A DNA stretch of 64,000 nucleotides from Rhabditoides inermis (Eukaryota > Nematoda > Chromadorea > Rhabditida > Rhabditidae), in assembly GCA_963966185.1 (NCBI GenBank), contig CAWZYM010000156.1, positions 139,501-203,500 on the forward strand, read 5' to 3'. Below the pieces are notes generated by a model. The model was not told where the DNA came from and ran no database searches. It saw only the letters and a program-made list of their open reading frames with translations. A program made the position numbers and the translations under genes. Shown here piece after piece: positions 11,601 to 23,000 of the stretch. Position 1 is the first letter of the stretch. Each line of letters starts with the position of its first letter.

Positions 11601-14199
11601 TACTGGAGTTGACGATGTTCTGGAACACGGGAGCCATATCGAAGTGCTGCCACTGATAGTTCGCGTTCATGTCGTCACTAAACAATAATCATTACATACA
11701 CCACTGTAATATGCGTTCGCAATATCACTTACTTGCAGTCGGTCCAGTTAGCGACATTGTCGGGAATGTGCAGCGCCTTCCTCACATCGGCACGCAGGAG
11801 GTAGGTCCTGAGGTGGCGTGTGTTGACTCTCTAGCTGTGTGCACTCACTGCTTGGCGTCGCTGCCCCAGCACGGGAATCCGCTCATGGCGTCAGTGGAGT
11901 CGGTGTTGAGCTTGGCTCCCTGGTCGACGAACGGGTTGCTGCCATCAGTGAACATCTGGTAGTCCTTGGACACCAGACCGCGGAAAGCACGCTGCATCGC
12001 CGAGTTGCGGATCTAAAAAAAGTGTAAATTTCATCAACAATGTGTATTCAAGCTCACCTGGAACTGCATGCCGTTGTTTGCGGAAGTGGGAGTGGAGAAG
12101 TTGTAGCAGTCCTGGTACGTGTTGTACACGTCGTTGCTGAAATCGTGGTACATGAACGTTGATAATGCAAGACAACTACGTACTCAGTGTTCCACACGAT
12201 GTTCAGTCCCAGGTTGTAGATGTTCTTTGCGCAGGTGGCGTTTACGTGATCGGTGAAGTTCTTCATCACCGGGTTGCCTGAACGCCAATTTGTATGCATT
12301 GTGCATTATGTTTGTTCTCACCTCCATTGGGATCAAAAGTGAGATAGCGGGTGAAGTCGCAGTCCGCCAGTGGCATTCCATTCTCATCGGCGCAGCACGA
12401 ACGAAGGTTGTCGTATGCACTGCATGTTAACCGTATCGATTATTTTGTCTCGATCCCCTGATTTATGGGGTATATCGTGGCGGACGATGCCCTATCTTTG
12501 TAGCCGCTCCACCACAGGTCGTAAACTCATATCAACTCATTATCGCGCGAGGCCGTAAAACAATAAAGTTGAAAGCTGAATGCGTCCACCCCACAAAAGA
12601 ACGCACTGAAGATTACGGAGACCGAAAAAGTGCACAGAGAGTGAAATCGTTCAATAAATGATGTGTGTGGAACGTACACTTTTCCTGTGAATCCCCTGTA
12701 GTATCCGATATCAACAGCCGAGTTGATCTGGTCCTTGAGGCTAAGAATTCCGTTTCCGACCGCCATACCAGCGAGGTTCAGCGTGAGAGTCTTGTTCTGA
12801 AAACCAATAAACATGACAAACATGGTGATAGCATAAATTGATGTCTGAATCAATGAACCTGGATCATTCCAATGAGAACGCTGGTGAGGGTTGGGACGTA
12901 CACTCCACCATACGACTCTCCTGAAAATGAATGTATTAACTCTATTCAGCTATTGAGCTGCAGTTCCCACTTACCGGAGACGTAGAACTTGTTGCTGGAG
13001 TACTCGGAGAACTTCTTGAAGAAGTCGGCAATGGCGAGCGCATTGTCGGAGGCAGTCTGAACATCATCATTCATCATGTCCCTTATGGTCTTCTCGTCTC
13101 TACTTTGTCATCGTTGTAGAGAGTGTCATTGGGAGCGCTGGCGTCGCGGTAGCTGAACCCGACATCGCGAGGAGACTCGATGAACAGCACGTTCGCTTCC
13201 TGAAACACTTTCGTCCATGAACCCCTTGTAAGCAGCTAGCGACTTGTACTCGAGAGCCTTAGGTCAATCTCTACATACTGGCTCGACGGTTGCACTTTCA
13301 AAATAGTTTCGTATTCGTTATCTGAACTCCACTCTATCGGAGGTTTATTTTGGCATCAAACTTCAGAACGTACAATCTGACCACTTTCATTAATCTCATT
13401 TCTCGTACCGATTACACGAGGATTACACGACTGCGGCAAGCAGTGCGATAAGGAAAGGAAGAACTAGCAGACACGCTTCTGTTTCGCTATCTCGCGGAGG
13501 GATCGCTGTGCAAGCATGACATGACTGTGTCAGTGATGACATGACGCCAACCACGAAACGGGTAATCAAAAAGTTATCTCAAACTTCCAAAAAAAAAATA
13601 AAGATTAATTCGTGTAAGAAAATAGTTATCACGCAGCTGAAAAAAAACGTGGCTCACCTTGTTCCAAGCCTGAACGTTCTCGACAATGGTCGCTCCATCC
13701 TTTCCAGGGTGGAACGGACCGAGCTCTCCCATCAATCCTGAAATGTACCGATGACAATTCAGTTTGATCAGTTGTATATGAAACGAGAAAAAAGAAAAAA
13801 AAACAGCAAAAAAGTGACCTCCGATAGAGGAGCATCCGGGGCCTCCGTTCAGCCAGAGTATAACGGGATCCTTGGACGGGTTCGACTGAGACTCCGTGAA
13901 CCTACAGTGTATGGTTAGAATCGGACAATCATAAACACAATAACACAATTACACAATTACACAATCAGAGCTGACGCTTACCAGTAGTGCAGATGGTTTC
14001 CCGCGGAGGCATCGAGATATCCCGAGTAGTGCTTGAAGTTGGGCGTGAATGTGAGGCCGGGCAGATCGGTGACCAGGTCTCCGGACGGGGCAGCCTACAT
14101 CGAACACATGCCTGACTGTTGAGTGGATGAATGCCCTACCTGGACGGCGGCGGCGAGCAGTAACGAGAGTGTGGTGAGCGGCATCCTGTGGGGCGCCAT
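4605..14199 (-). CDS. Four-domain serine carboxypeptidase (peptidase S10) polyprotein, membrane-anchored
   Basis: A protein of about 2,200 residues from more than 30 exons. It has a signal peptide (start at 14199; [20 protein letters not shown]), four tandem S10 units, and a C-terminal Thr-rich linker followed by a hydrophobic end ([15 protein letters not shown]) with almost no tail, which suggests a GPI signal or tail anchor. Each unit has the oxyanion block NGGPGCSS, the nucleophile GESYGG (about 12915, 10625, 8670 and 6660), the Asp block NGDxDxAC (about 11520, 9715, 7600 and 5380) and the His block GAGHxVPxDRPG (about 11280, 9530, 7360 and 4980), so all four triads look intact. S10 enzymes remove C-terminal residues at acid pH in lysosomes or outside the cell. 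Basic sites lie in a loop after the NDVYN motif in units 2-4 and in the linker between units 2 and 3. The layout matches C. elegans K10C2.1 (recalled). Exact exon ends were not all resolved. Confidence 0.9.
5010..5125. repeat. (GA)n/(GATA) microsatellite in a carboxypeptidase intron
   Basis: About 115 bases of agagag with gata interruptions, between the exon with the last GAGH block and the preceding exon. Read on the gene strand it is (CT)n starting right after the donor GTGCGT. Confidence 0.9.
5548..5629. repeat. (CT)n microsatellite in a carboxypeptidase intron
   Basis: About 80 bases of ctctct with occasional ttt. It lies wholly in the intron between 5523 and 5641. Confidence 0.9.
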
Positions 14200-15748
14200 G
14201 CTCGAGCACTGCCGTCTCCAGCCCGGATCACCCATCCGCGCCCTATCAGCCCCACTCCCTATCAGCGCCCCGATACAGTACCGCCGGCTGTCGCAATATG
14301 TCCAGTCGTCGGAGCGTTTCATGTTGTCCAAGATAAGGCGAGTATGTGCTATGTGCATACACCACGCCGAGAGTTCGGCCATAACCGCGTAATCCCCGAG
14401 TGATATTCGTGAGAGTGCGCACCGGAATGATGGAAGAGCTCATAAAATTGCAACAACATGACAAATAACGGACTGTTAAAGATCAACCGTTTCAATTCCT
14501 CTCGCGAAATGTGAGCAACCACAAAACTGTAAACAATTTATTGATATGCGTTAAAAATTTTTTATTGATAAGTATACACTAAAACTATGTATCAGACAAA
14601 CATCGCAGTAAAGATGACGTAGATCAGTTTATAGGTGTGTATTCTTAAAGTCAGAATGAATATTTGTAACTGTAAGATGACTTTTGTTGTCATTCAGAAG
14701 TCATTTTGCTGGTCCAGATGATTCGATCACTGAGTATACATCACACCATTCATTGTGGGGCGAACATGATATTGTTTGACGAGGATTCGTGGGTTGCGCA
14801 AATCAAATGCCGTGTGTGGCCATAAAATTCTGTTGTTTCCACTTTGTGTGGTGTTTTGACCCACTGACTCAAGATCACAAGACACAATGCATAGGAAATA
14901 GGCGCGAGCCAGCCGCAATCACTGCGGCCAATTCCGAACTCCGAACCTAGTTCTAGCTGTAGACTGTAGACGTTTTCGATAGTGACGTTGTGAGTGCGAC
15001 ACAAAGATTTTCTCAACCGCCATATGTACACATCCACCCATTTCCACACATCTTGTGGAAACAAAGTTACCATCCGTTCACCGAGAATCACTCATGTCAA
15101 ATGCGATGTTGTTCAGGAGCAGCACGCGAGATCTTCTTTTTTCAGAAATGCCCCACGAATCAAAGCGCGACCACCCTCTTCTAAACTCTCAATTTTCTCA
15201 TTTCCTAGAGTAGCATTTTACGGCGGGTCGTTTCAAGCGCACAAGCAGACCCGCACTCTGTTCGGGAACCAACCGAGCTTTACGGCGAATTCCGGAATGT
15301 TTCCACTCTTTATCCATATAATCACAGCTGTGCTGCACTTCCATTAAAGAGTTTCACTCGTCGAGCACTTTTATACGACAGGAAATTAAGTGGATGTGTT
15401 TGGTTCACAACTCGAACCAAGTACTTTGGTCCTGCGTAGCAAGAACTGTGAGTACCAAGTAGGGTAGCGTTATTTCTACGATGCACTAATCTTTCTGAAT
15501 CAACTTTTTCACTTGTATAAATACCTTCATCTGATTAGGATTATAAAGATTGTACTATATTGCATAAATACGGTATATATCTGTAAAAGTACTAATTACA
15601 CGTATTGGGAAGCATGTGTTCGCTGAGTGCAGGGAACACGCGAGTACCTCGCCCTCTCTCCCGAGAGACCTATGAACTCGTGCGCGCATGCCAACGCTGT
15701 CTCGAAATAGATCCACCCACTCCAAGAGTGGCTATTCTCGGATGTAGT

Positions 15749-15780
15749 GACATGGTCGTCTTCACCACGACGACCATGTC
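15749..15780. repeat. Perfect 12-bp inverted repeat
   Basis: gacatggtcgtc at 15749-15760 and its exact reverse complement at 15769-15780, with an 8-base spacer. It could form a strong hairpin or a dyad protein site upstream of flp-18. Confidence 0.8.
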
Positions 15781-15868
15781 GTCTCATGGAGTCGACGTCA
15801 CGTCTAGGCGCCGCCCCTTTCAATCCTACCCCCTCCCCCCACTCAAACTCACTTTCCCCGGATCCATC

Positions 15869-15877
15869 TATAAAAGG
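15869..15877 (+). promoter_or_regulatory. TATA-like box
   Basis: TATAAAAGG in a GC-rich setting. It is the best TATA match in the region upstream of flp-18, but it lies 1.17 kb from the start codon, so the target is uncertain. A far 5' exon, or a gene not seen here, is possible. Confidence 0.3.
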
Positions 15878-16401
15878 CCTCGAGGGGTAAGGATGTGGCT
15901 CCGGGGGAATGATTCGGACCCCCCCCTCCCTCCTCGCACCCTATTTGTCCGGACAACTATACGAACCACTTGACTTGAGACGTGTTTTGTGTTTTGTGAC
16001 CTTTCTAATTTTACTTATAATATTATTCTGGGAGATAGTTCGCCAGGTTACGGTAGAAAATCGATCTACCCTCTAGTCGCATTCGATCTACCTTCTAGTC
16101 GTGAGGAGACCCAAGAGCGCGCTTTCAAACGATAATATCGATCAAAGAAGCCGGCATGCGAATCAAAGAGGCCGCGCGACACTCGACCATTTGCTCGCGC
16201 TGTCTGACCTCTCTCGCTCGCAACTGAGTTTCGCCAACTGACCCCGGCTGGCAATAACAGAAACTATCCTCCAGGCGGCGACTATACTTACTCGTGTTTT
16301 TGGCAACGTGCGTTTCTTTTCTCGTCCCTTCCAATCTGCCCCCTTTTTCCTAATGCACCCCTCTTCTCTCTGCCTCCGCACTTCGCAGAAAACGCGCATG
16401 G

Positions 16402-16427
16402 GATTAATATAGAGACTTATATTAATC
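16402..16427. repeat. Perfect 10-bp inverted repeat
   Basis: gattaatata at 16402-16411 and its reverse complement at 16418-16427, spacer gagact. It contains two ATTAAT/ATTAAT-type homeodomain-like cores in dyad, about 0.6 kb upstream of the flp-18 start. Confidence 0.7.
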
Positions 16428-16693
16428 GTTTCCGCCCTTCTTTCTCACTCAATTGACGTCTCTACTTACGTAACCTAATAACCTTTGAACATCTTACATG
16501 CAGTCGAAAATGTAGTTGTCAGATTGACTCACCGGATCGCTGCAATAACACTCTACATGTCAAGAGATGCCCCCTCTCTCAATATCACCTCTACCGTAGT
16601 CCGAGTGTCACTTCGCCTCTCCTGTCGCCAATATTGCGCGCGCGTCACTCCAACAACACCTTATTGCATCCTCGGGGACGACGCTCACTTTGC

Positions 16694-16726
<33 letters not shown>

Positions 16727-17037
16727 CGAAATACAGTAGAGAGTTAGTCTCGCCACTCCACTCACTCTACTTCTAACCGCATTATAGCAAGTCCAGTGTC
16801 CGGCAAGCGACTGTCTCCCACGTCTCTTCGATCCAATTCACGCGCCATAAAACATATTGCACTGCGCGCGTAAACCTATCGTCGCCTCCGTTGTTTTTTT
16901 CTATTAGAGCACCCGTTCGTCTGACTCAGAACCTTCATCAAAAGTGCGCCTTGTCCTACCATCACTTATCGCATTTGCAATTTTGTGCGCACGTTTGTCT
17001 GCGTATGTGTTGACTGACTATCGTGTTCAGGGTGACA

Positions 17038-17107
17038 ATGCTCGGCGGGCGGGCATCATACGGCGCCTTGCTGCTGGCGCTCATGGCTGTCGCAGTGCAG
17101 GCACAAG

Positions 17108-17152
<45 letters not shown>

Positions 17153-18289
17153 GGAGAGAGAGAGATAGATAGAAAGAGAGAGAGAGAGAGAGAGAGAGAA
17201 ATAGAAAGGGATGACAGTATACCAGGATTACGTTCGCGCAGTTATCGTACACATCTCCGCTTCCCTTGTGCTTATGCGCGATTTCCGGCCTCTTTCTATA
17301 GCTCCCTCTTACCCTATACTATAATTGAATAGCTTCGTTCATAGCTCAGCGTTCATAGAATAAAGTGTTGTTGAATACTGATCATCTAGCAGGACTAATC
17401 GCGTATTCCTCAGTAATGGCCGGCGTATAATGTGTAGGTGTGGGAGTGAAACGTGCATATCACGGGGCATACATTAGCGCGCCCCGCCTAACTAGATCAT
17501 CCGCTCACTCGCGCAATTCGAAACTCAAGAAACTTTCAACATTCATTCAGCCATAAATTTTCCGGGAATAGACATAGGCGGAACTACACGAACAAAGTAA
17601 ACAAAAAGGAGTGTTCCTGGTGTTTTAGTCGTGGTCTGTGACGCACAATTATTTGTTTTGTATAGTAGGGGCTTTTACGAGTTATGCATGCGTGGCTTGG
17701 TCTTCCCTCTTTCTGTGGATAGAGAGCGACCAGTCACCAAACCACATGGTAGAGTGGGAATGGGAGAGATGTGACCTTTTCCGGAGTTCTCTCTCCCTCT
17801 CTATCCCTCTCCCCCCTCTCTATCTCCCAGCTCAGGGACGCTCCATCCAGAGAGATGGTCGTCTGATAAGGGGATAAGGCGTCAAAACAAACTCGTCATC
17901 GAGTTACCTGACGCCGCCGCGGAAGCCCACGCCAACCCTCTCCAAACACAATTCGACCCCAACCCGGGGCATAACCGATTGCTGTAGCCTCGGCGGCATC
18001 ACTCCTCCTCCACCGACAGGACTGACGTCACCTCTCGCCCCCTCCCGACATCCTCGGGGGACCATCGAATAGATTCCACCCGAGGCCCACCCCACCCAGA
18101 AACACTACAACAAAAACGCATCTCTCACGTCTTTTCGCGAGAACTCTTCTCGTCTCTCGTTTTGTTCTGTGTTTGCCCGCTCCGTTTTTAATCCGAAGCG
18201 ATGCCTGCTCGAGGGAGGCATCCCATGTTGATTGAGGCGAGTCGAGACATGGTTCTTTCGGGTTTCAAACGGGTCCGCAAACTCTTTTA

Positions 18290-18334
<45 letters not shown>

Positions 18335-18919
18335 CGCGCGTCAGTCACTCATTTCAACGGCCGCGCATCCCAAGTCCAATCCGAATCTCCTCTGTACAAA
18401 TCGCATTAGTGAGGTGGAATGAGAAGAGAGGAGAAGAGAGGAGAAGAGAGGAAAAGAGAGGAGAAGAGGGGAGAGAGAGACCTCTGGAAGCAATTCGGAG
18501 CAGCCTGTGTGCAATCCGACCACACGAAACGATTACGTGCCACGAAATAGGTGACGCACTGCTGCTGCAATTCCACCTAAGCCCCACTCTCAACGACCAA
18601 ATAGCAAAACAATAGGCGCGCGCCCTCTTGACCACTACCGTACTCCAGACGCGGAGGGGATTTCCGCGGAGGAGGAGCAGCTTCTGAGTGAGGAGGCGGC
18701 TCTGCTCGAGCGGATCGAGCAGCTAGAGGACGCCCATCTGCACGGCAAGCGAGGCGAGAAGAGGGGTACGGTAGTCGCCGTGGGGCGCCGCAGATCATTC
18801 GTGCGATTTCAGATCTGGACGGTTCGATGCCGGGAGTTCTGCGGTTCGGAAAGCGAGCACAGTCGTTCATCCGATTCGGACGATCCGAGATGACTAAGAA
18901 GGTAGACAGAAAGGGAGAG

Positions 18920-18957
<38 letters not shown>

Positions 18958-19395
18958 TCAAAACACACTTTTCAGGAAATGCCGGGAGTTCTGCGGTTTG
19001 GCAAGCGCTCGATGCCTGGTGAGTGAAGGCTTCCAATCCCCTGATTGAAGGGCTTCCACACAACAAAAAGGGATTGAAACAAGCATCCCCTTTTCTCCTC
19101 TCATTCTCTCTCATTCAGGAGTGCTTCGCTTCGGAAAGAGGGATATGCCGGGTGTGCTGCGATTCGGAAAGAGAGACATGCCTGGTACGTACCACTGATG
19201 CTCATTCTCCTCCATCTCCTCATTCTCATCCTGCTCCTCATTCTCCTACTGCTCCTTCTCCTGCTCCTTCTCCTCCTACGCCTATAATCTGCAGGAGTTC
19301 TTCGATTCGGAAAGCGTTCCGTGCCAGGAGTGCTTCGTTTCGGCAAGCGATCTGACATGCCGGGCGTCCTGCGCTTCGGGAAGAGAGATGTCTAG
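17038..19395 (+). CDS. flp-18: FMRFamide-like neuropeptide precursor, flp-18 type (PGVLRFamide peptides)
   Basis: Six exons join in frame: 17038-17107, 18649-18765, 18813-18901, 18976-19018, 19119-19184 and 19295-19395 (486 bases, 161 residues plus stop). The start gives a signal peptide ([15 protein letters not shown]). An acidic spacer follows ([16 protein letters not shown]), then a run of peptides each ending in Gly and a basic cleavage site: [43 protein letters not shown] twice, SVPGVLRF and SDMPGVLRF. Cleavage at KR or R and amidation from Gly would release eight peptides that act on neuropeptide GPCRs. EMPGVLRF and SVPGVLRF match known C. elegans FLP-18 peptides (recalled); AQSFIRFamide does not fit the family. 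Intron 1 is 1.5 kb, and two introns split the repeat at the same Gly codon (MPG/VLRF). Confidence 0.95.
17108..17206. repeat. (GA)n microsatellite at the 5' end of flp-18 intron 1
   Basis: agagag runs with ggg and gata interruptions begin directly after the donor GTAAGA. Confidence 0.85.
17878..17915. other. Compound stem-loop inside flp-18 intron 1
   Basis: Outer arms GGCGTCA (17878-17884) and TGACGCC (17909-17915); inner arms AACTCG (17890-17895) and CGAGTT (17900-17905) around a TCAT loop. Both arm pairs are perfect and nested, giving an extended hairpin with one internal bulge. It may be a structured intronic RNA or chance. Confidence 0.4.
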
Positions 19396-20042
19396 ACAGG
19401 TACGGTATTATCCATGAGGCGCGGGAATAATGAAACATATTTCAGCTTCAAAACTTGCCACTCGCACACGCTCTGCGCACACACTTCTTCGCACCTTCTA
19501 CAGTCTCCGGATAGGACTACAGTATCCTCTCCCACTCTCCCTCCCTCTACAGTATAGGTTCACGCTCGACGGCGCGGTACGGTATATGGTGTCCAACCAA
19601 TCATTATCTCGAAAAATCTACGTTTTGTGATCTCACACGGCATAAAGCTAATGATTTTGTTGTATAAATTGTATGTACTATCATATACGCGAGTGATCAG
19701 AAAACACATTTATATATCGCAAGAGCATCAACGTACCAGTATTCACATTATTAGCTTGCAATGTCAATGTCAATGTCAGGAATACTTTCAAATGGGGGGC
19801 GGGGTGAGGGGGCAAGAGGATAAGGCATCAGGAGAAGGACACTAGAGATCGGATGCTCAACATTGCAAGACGCGCACATGCACAACGAAATAAATATGTC
19901 GAATTCTATGGAGAAAAAGAATCTACCCAAAAATAGTGTTACTATAGACCCATGGGAGGCACGGGAGAGTCACAGACCAAGAAGGGACGACTCGCGGACA
20001 GGAGGGAAAGCGGTGTAGCGACTACTCGGAAGGGAGAGTGGC
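19396..20042. other. Convergent 3' flanks of flp-18 and the ADAM gene
   Basis: The flp-18 stop (19395) and the ADAM stop (20043) face each other. AATAAA on the plus strand at 19889-19894 is a candidate polyadenylation signal for flp-18, though distant. No gene was seen. Confidence 0.5.
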
Positions 20043-23000
20043 TCACTTGGCGATCTGGCTGACACTCGAGTGGCTGGTGCTGGAGGAGGGGCAGTCGGTG
20101 ACGAGTGTCTGGTCGCTGCCGTGGTACTTGACAGTCACTCGGTTGATCGGAGACGAGCCCGGGTAGATCGGACACGTCGGCACGCCGTTCTCACCCCTCA
20201 AAGCATATCGTGAAAAACAAGACCTTTTTCATGACAACTTTTGCAGCATTTTTGAGTGTATCAATACAGTCCAGGTAATATTCACACAAAGTGACGCCGA
20301 TGATTGAAAAGTATTGACAAAGCACCCACTTGTAGTATGCCACGTCATCATCGTCGTCATCTTCAAAGTCATCGAACTTCCATGAAAGACTGTCCGCTAT
20401 CTGTAAAGCAACAGTCACTTTCATCCTTACTACATCTTCCGTCTCTGAATATTTTGCTGTGCCTGATCTTCAGGTTGGGGTCGTTTTTGTTCTCGTCAAT
20501 GAAACCTTCTTTTGAAATTGTATAAACGTGGAAAAATTGTTTGTATTTTTGCCAATTTTTCTGCGCAAACAGAACTTTAAAACTCGTCTTCATTGAAGAG
20601 AACGAAAGCAACCCCATCCTGAAGATCAGGGAATAATACATTGTCCGGATACATCCTTTAATCTTTAATAAACCCTGTTGTATGCTCTCACCTCACTCCT
20701 CCTCTGTTCCCGCCGACTGGGGGTGACAAAGTCCGGGCTCGGAACCACAGCCAGAGAACCGCGCGGGCGAACACTTGAAACAACTCAATCGATATCGAAA
20801 CGTCTGTCGAAACATACAATTTACAGACGACCTTATGCCACATGCGCAAAAGTACGATACTACACCCCTGAAAACTTTAAAAAAACCCAAACCCCCACTC
20901 ACGGCTGTACTTGCTGGTTGGAAGGAGGAGGCGGCGGAGGGGGCATGGTCGGTCGCCTGCAATCACAGCCATGTGGACACACCCAGCCATCCTCTCTACC
21001 TGATCAGCTCCCTCCTGTCTCCCTCTCTCGCCTCCCTTGGCTGACTCGAGGCCCGAGCAGCGCGCGGAGGACGCTCCAGAACCAGCAGCTGGCCCGATGA
21101 ACACTGAAAGTATTCATATGTTTCACAGCTCATGTACATTGCGTACGTAGTCAATGTAGACAATGCGCACATAGGATATAGCGAATTTATATAGTTATCC
21201 GAAATACTATACAACCTCATGCTCTAGTGTGGAGGAGTATGTGAGAGGTGCAAAGTGGACGCTTCTCGCTCCCGACTTGCGCACTCTGCCAGTGAGCAGA
21301 CTGGAGGACAGCATACGATATACTCAAAGTGTACACTGTCGTGTCACAATAGGTCCGCAGAGCTCCGAGCAAAATAGCAGCCACAGTAGCTTCGAGATCA
21401 AGATCCAGAAAAATCACTGTCGTCTCAACGTGCATACGTCAAGTGGGAAGTGTCTGTCTGCGGCGACATACTCCTCAACAAAACCCCTCTCGCTGACGAA
21501 AAATGATCTACTCCCGCAAAATAACAGCTCTCTCTCTCTCTCTCTCCCTCTTTCTCGGAGCAGCGCTGACACAACAATCATGAGGTCATCCGTCAGTCAG
21601 TCTCTGAGCAGAAAGGGAGCGCCGGAGGGTCAGCTGCTACTCACAAGTTGTGCCGGATCAAATCAATACCCCGATTCACACTTGGTAGTCGATCACACCT
21701 ACAGCAGCCGGCAAGAACCACACCGACTTCCAACAGATGACAACAATTGGACTGTGATCTCTCACGGAGGGAGCGAGCATACGTCTAATAACACATGCCA
21801 ACAGCCGGCCTGCCAACCTAGGTCACACAATCCATGCCACAGAAATTGTCAAGAGAAAAGATACACTGTAGCTGTCGTTTAGGCCATATTCGAATCACTC
21901 ACCATGAATCTTCAATATCGACAAACACGCAACACTGTCCCACTATCGAATTTCGGATTTTTCACAATCCGCTCACGAGTGGATCAACTCAATACAGGGA
22001 CTACCCTGACATGTGTGGAATGCGACGTGTCGACTCACCAGTCCGACCATCTCGCTGGTTGTCTTGTGTAGCATCCGTGGAGGGAGCAGCGAGCGCGCCT
22101 CCCTTCTTCCCCCTCCCCCTCCTCCCCCTCCCGACTCGACGCGTCGCCATTCGCGAGACGCCCGCGAACTGTCCTGCAAATCATCTGCGTAAAACTTATT
22201 ACTTATTTTCTAATACCTCAAATATCATAAACATTTGGTAGATAGAGATAAAAAATATTTTAGGGGAAAATGCTTTAAAAAATATTGTCAGAAATGACAA
22301 TCTTCAATATGTTTTAATCGGATGCTCACCTTGAAACAGCTGAACATAGTCTTGCGAGCGTGGTAGATACACACGACACAGACACACACGAGAGACCCGA
22401 TCACAACAAGCCACTGGAAAAAAAAATATTTAATTGTTTGTATATCATCATTTAATGTAATGTGTGGGAGATTAGGAGATAAAATATACATTACGATCAC
22501 AAACACGTATTTAATTAAAAAAGCCAAAAGAAAATATCATTGACGAAAAATTTCCTTTCAGTTCTCTATTCACCACTGCAACTTACAAATGATGGAATCG
22601 AAAAACGGACAAGTGATATGTGAATGAGGAGGAAGTAGCATGTTACACGCAACCACTCAATCATTGTAGCAAAATCAGGCGGAAAGGAGGTTGTAAAGTG
22701 CGTGTTTTATCAAAGAACACACGATTCCAGAATGTTCCAATTGAACAAACTCTCGCTGACCAATCATCGCAACACAAACTTCGTTAATAAATTTCTCTTC
22801 CAAAGCGCTGAATAAATCAAAACCACACGAGCCGATAGCTCACCTATTGGAAACCCATCACAACAGAAAATCAAGTGGTAAAAAGTGGAAGATTGGCGCG
22901 GGATGTTGAAAAGTCCCAAGAGAGAAAAGAAAAAGAGAAGAGAGAGAAGAGAGAGAAGCGACAATTCCTCGAAACTGCGCCTCATATTTCGCACATCATA

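Larger units (their letters stand above)
14200..17037. other. Divergent intergenic region between the carboxypeptidase and flp-18
   Basis: This 2.8-kb region separates two genes that read away from each other, so it should hold both promoters. No coding exon with splice signals was found. Visible elements are a 12-bp perfect inverted repeat (15749-15780), a TATA-like box (15869-15877), a 10-bp inverted repeat (16402-16427), two copies of an 18-base phrase starting cgatctacc (about 16062 and 16085) and a short (CT)n at 16700-16725. An acceptor-like ttcag at 17026-17030 lies just before the flp-18 start, consistent with trans-splicing or a 5' UTR intron. Confidence 0.5.

Noticed and set aside
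15605..15973. 122-codon plus-strand open frame upstream of flp-18
   Set aside because: No domain or splice context, and it spans the perfect hairpin at 15749.
17638..17877. Candidate second exon of flp-18 around 17640-17870
   Set aside because: Exon 1 (phase 1) joins perfectly to 18649 and gives the acidic spacer; the 17.7-kb segment has stops in the needed frame.
21229..21882. 217-codon plus-strand open frame inside an ADAM intron
   Set aside because: Composition is Ser/Thr-rich without a domain, signal peptide or splice pattern, and it includes a (CT)n tract. Long frames are expected in GC-rich introns.
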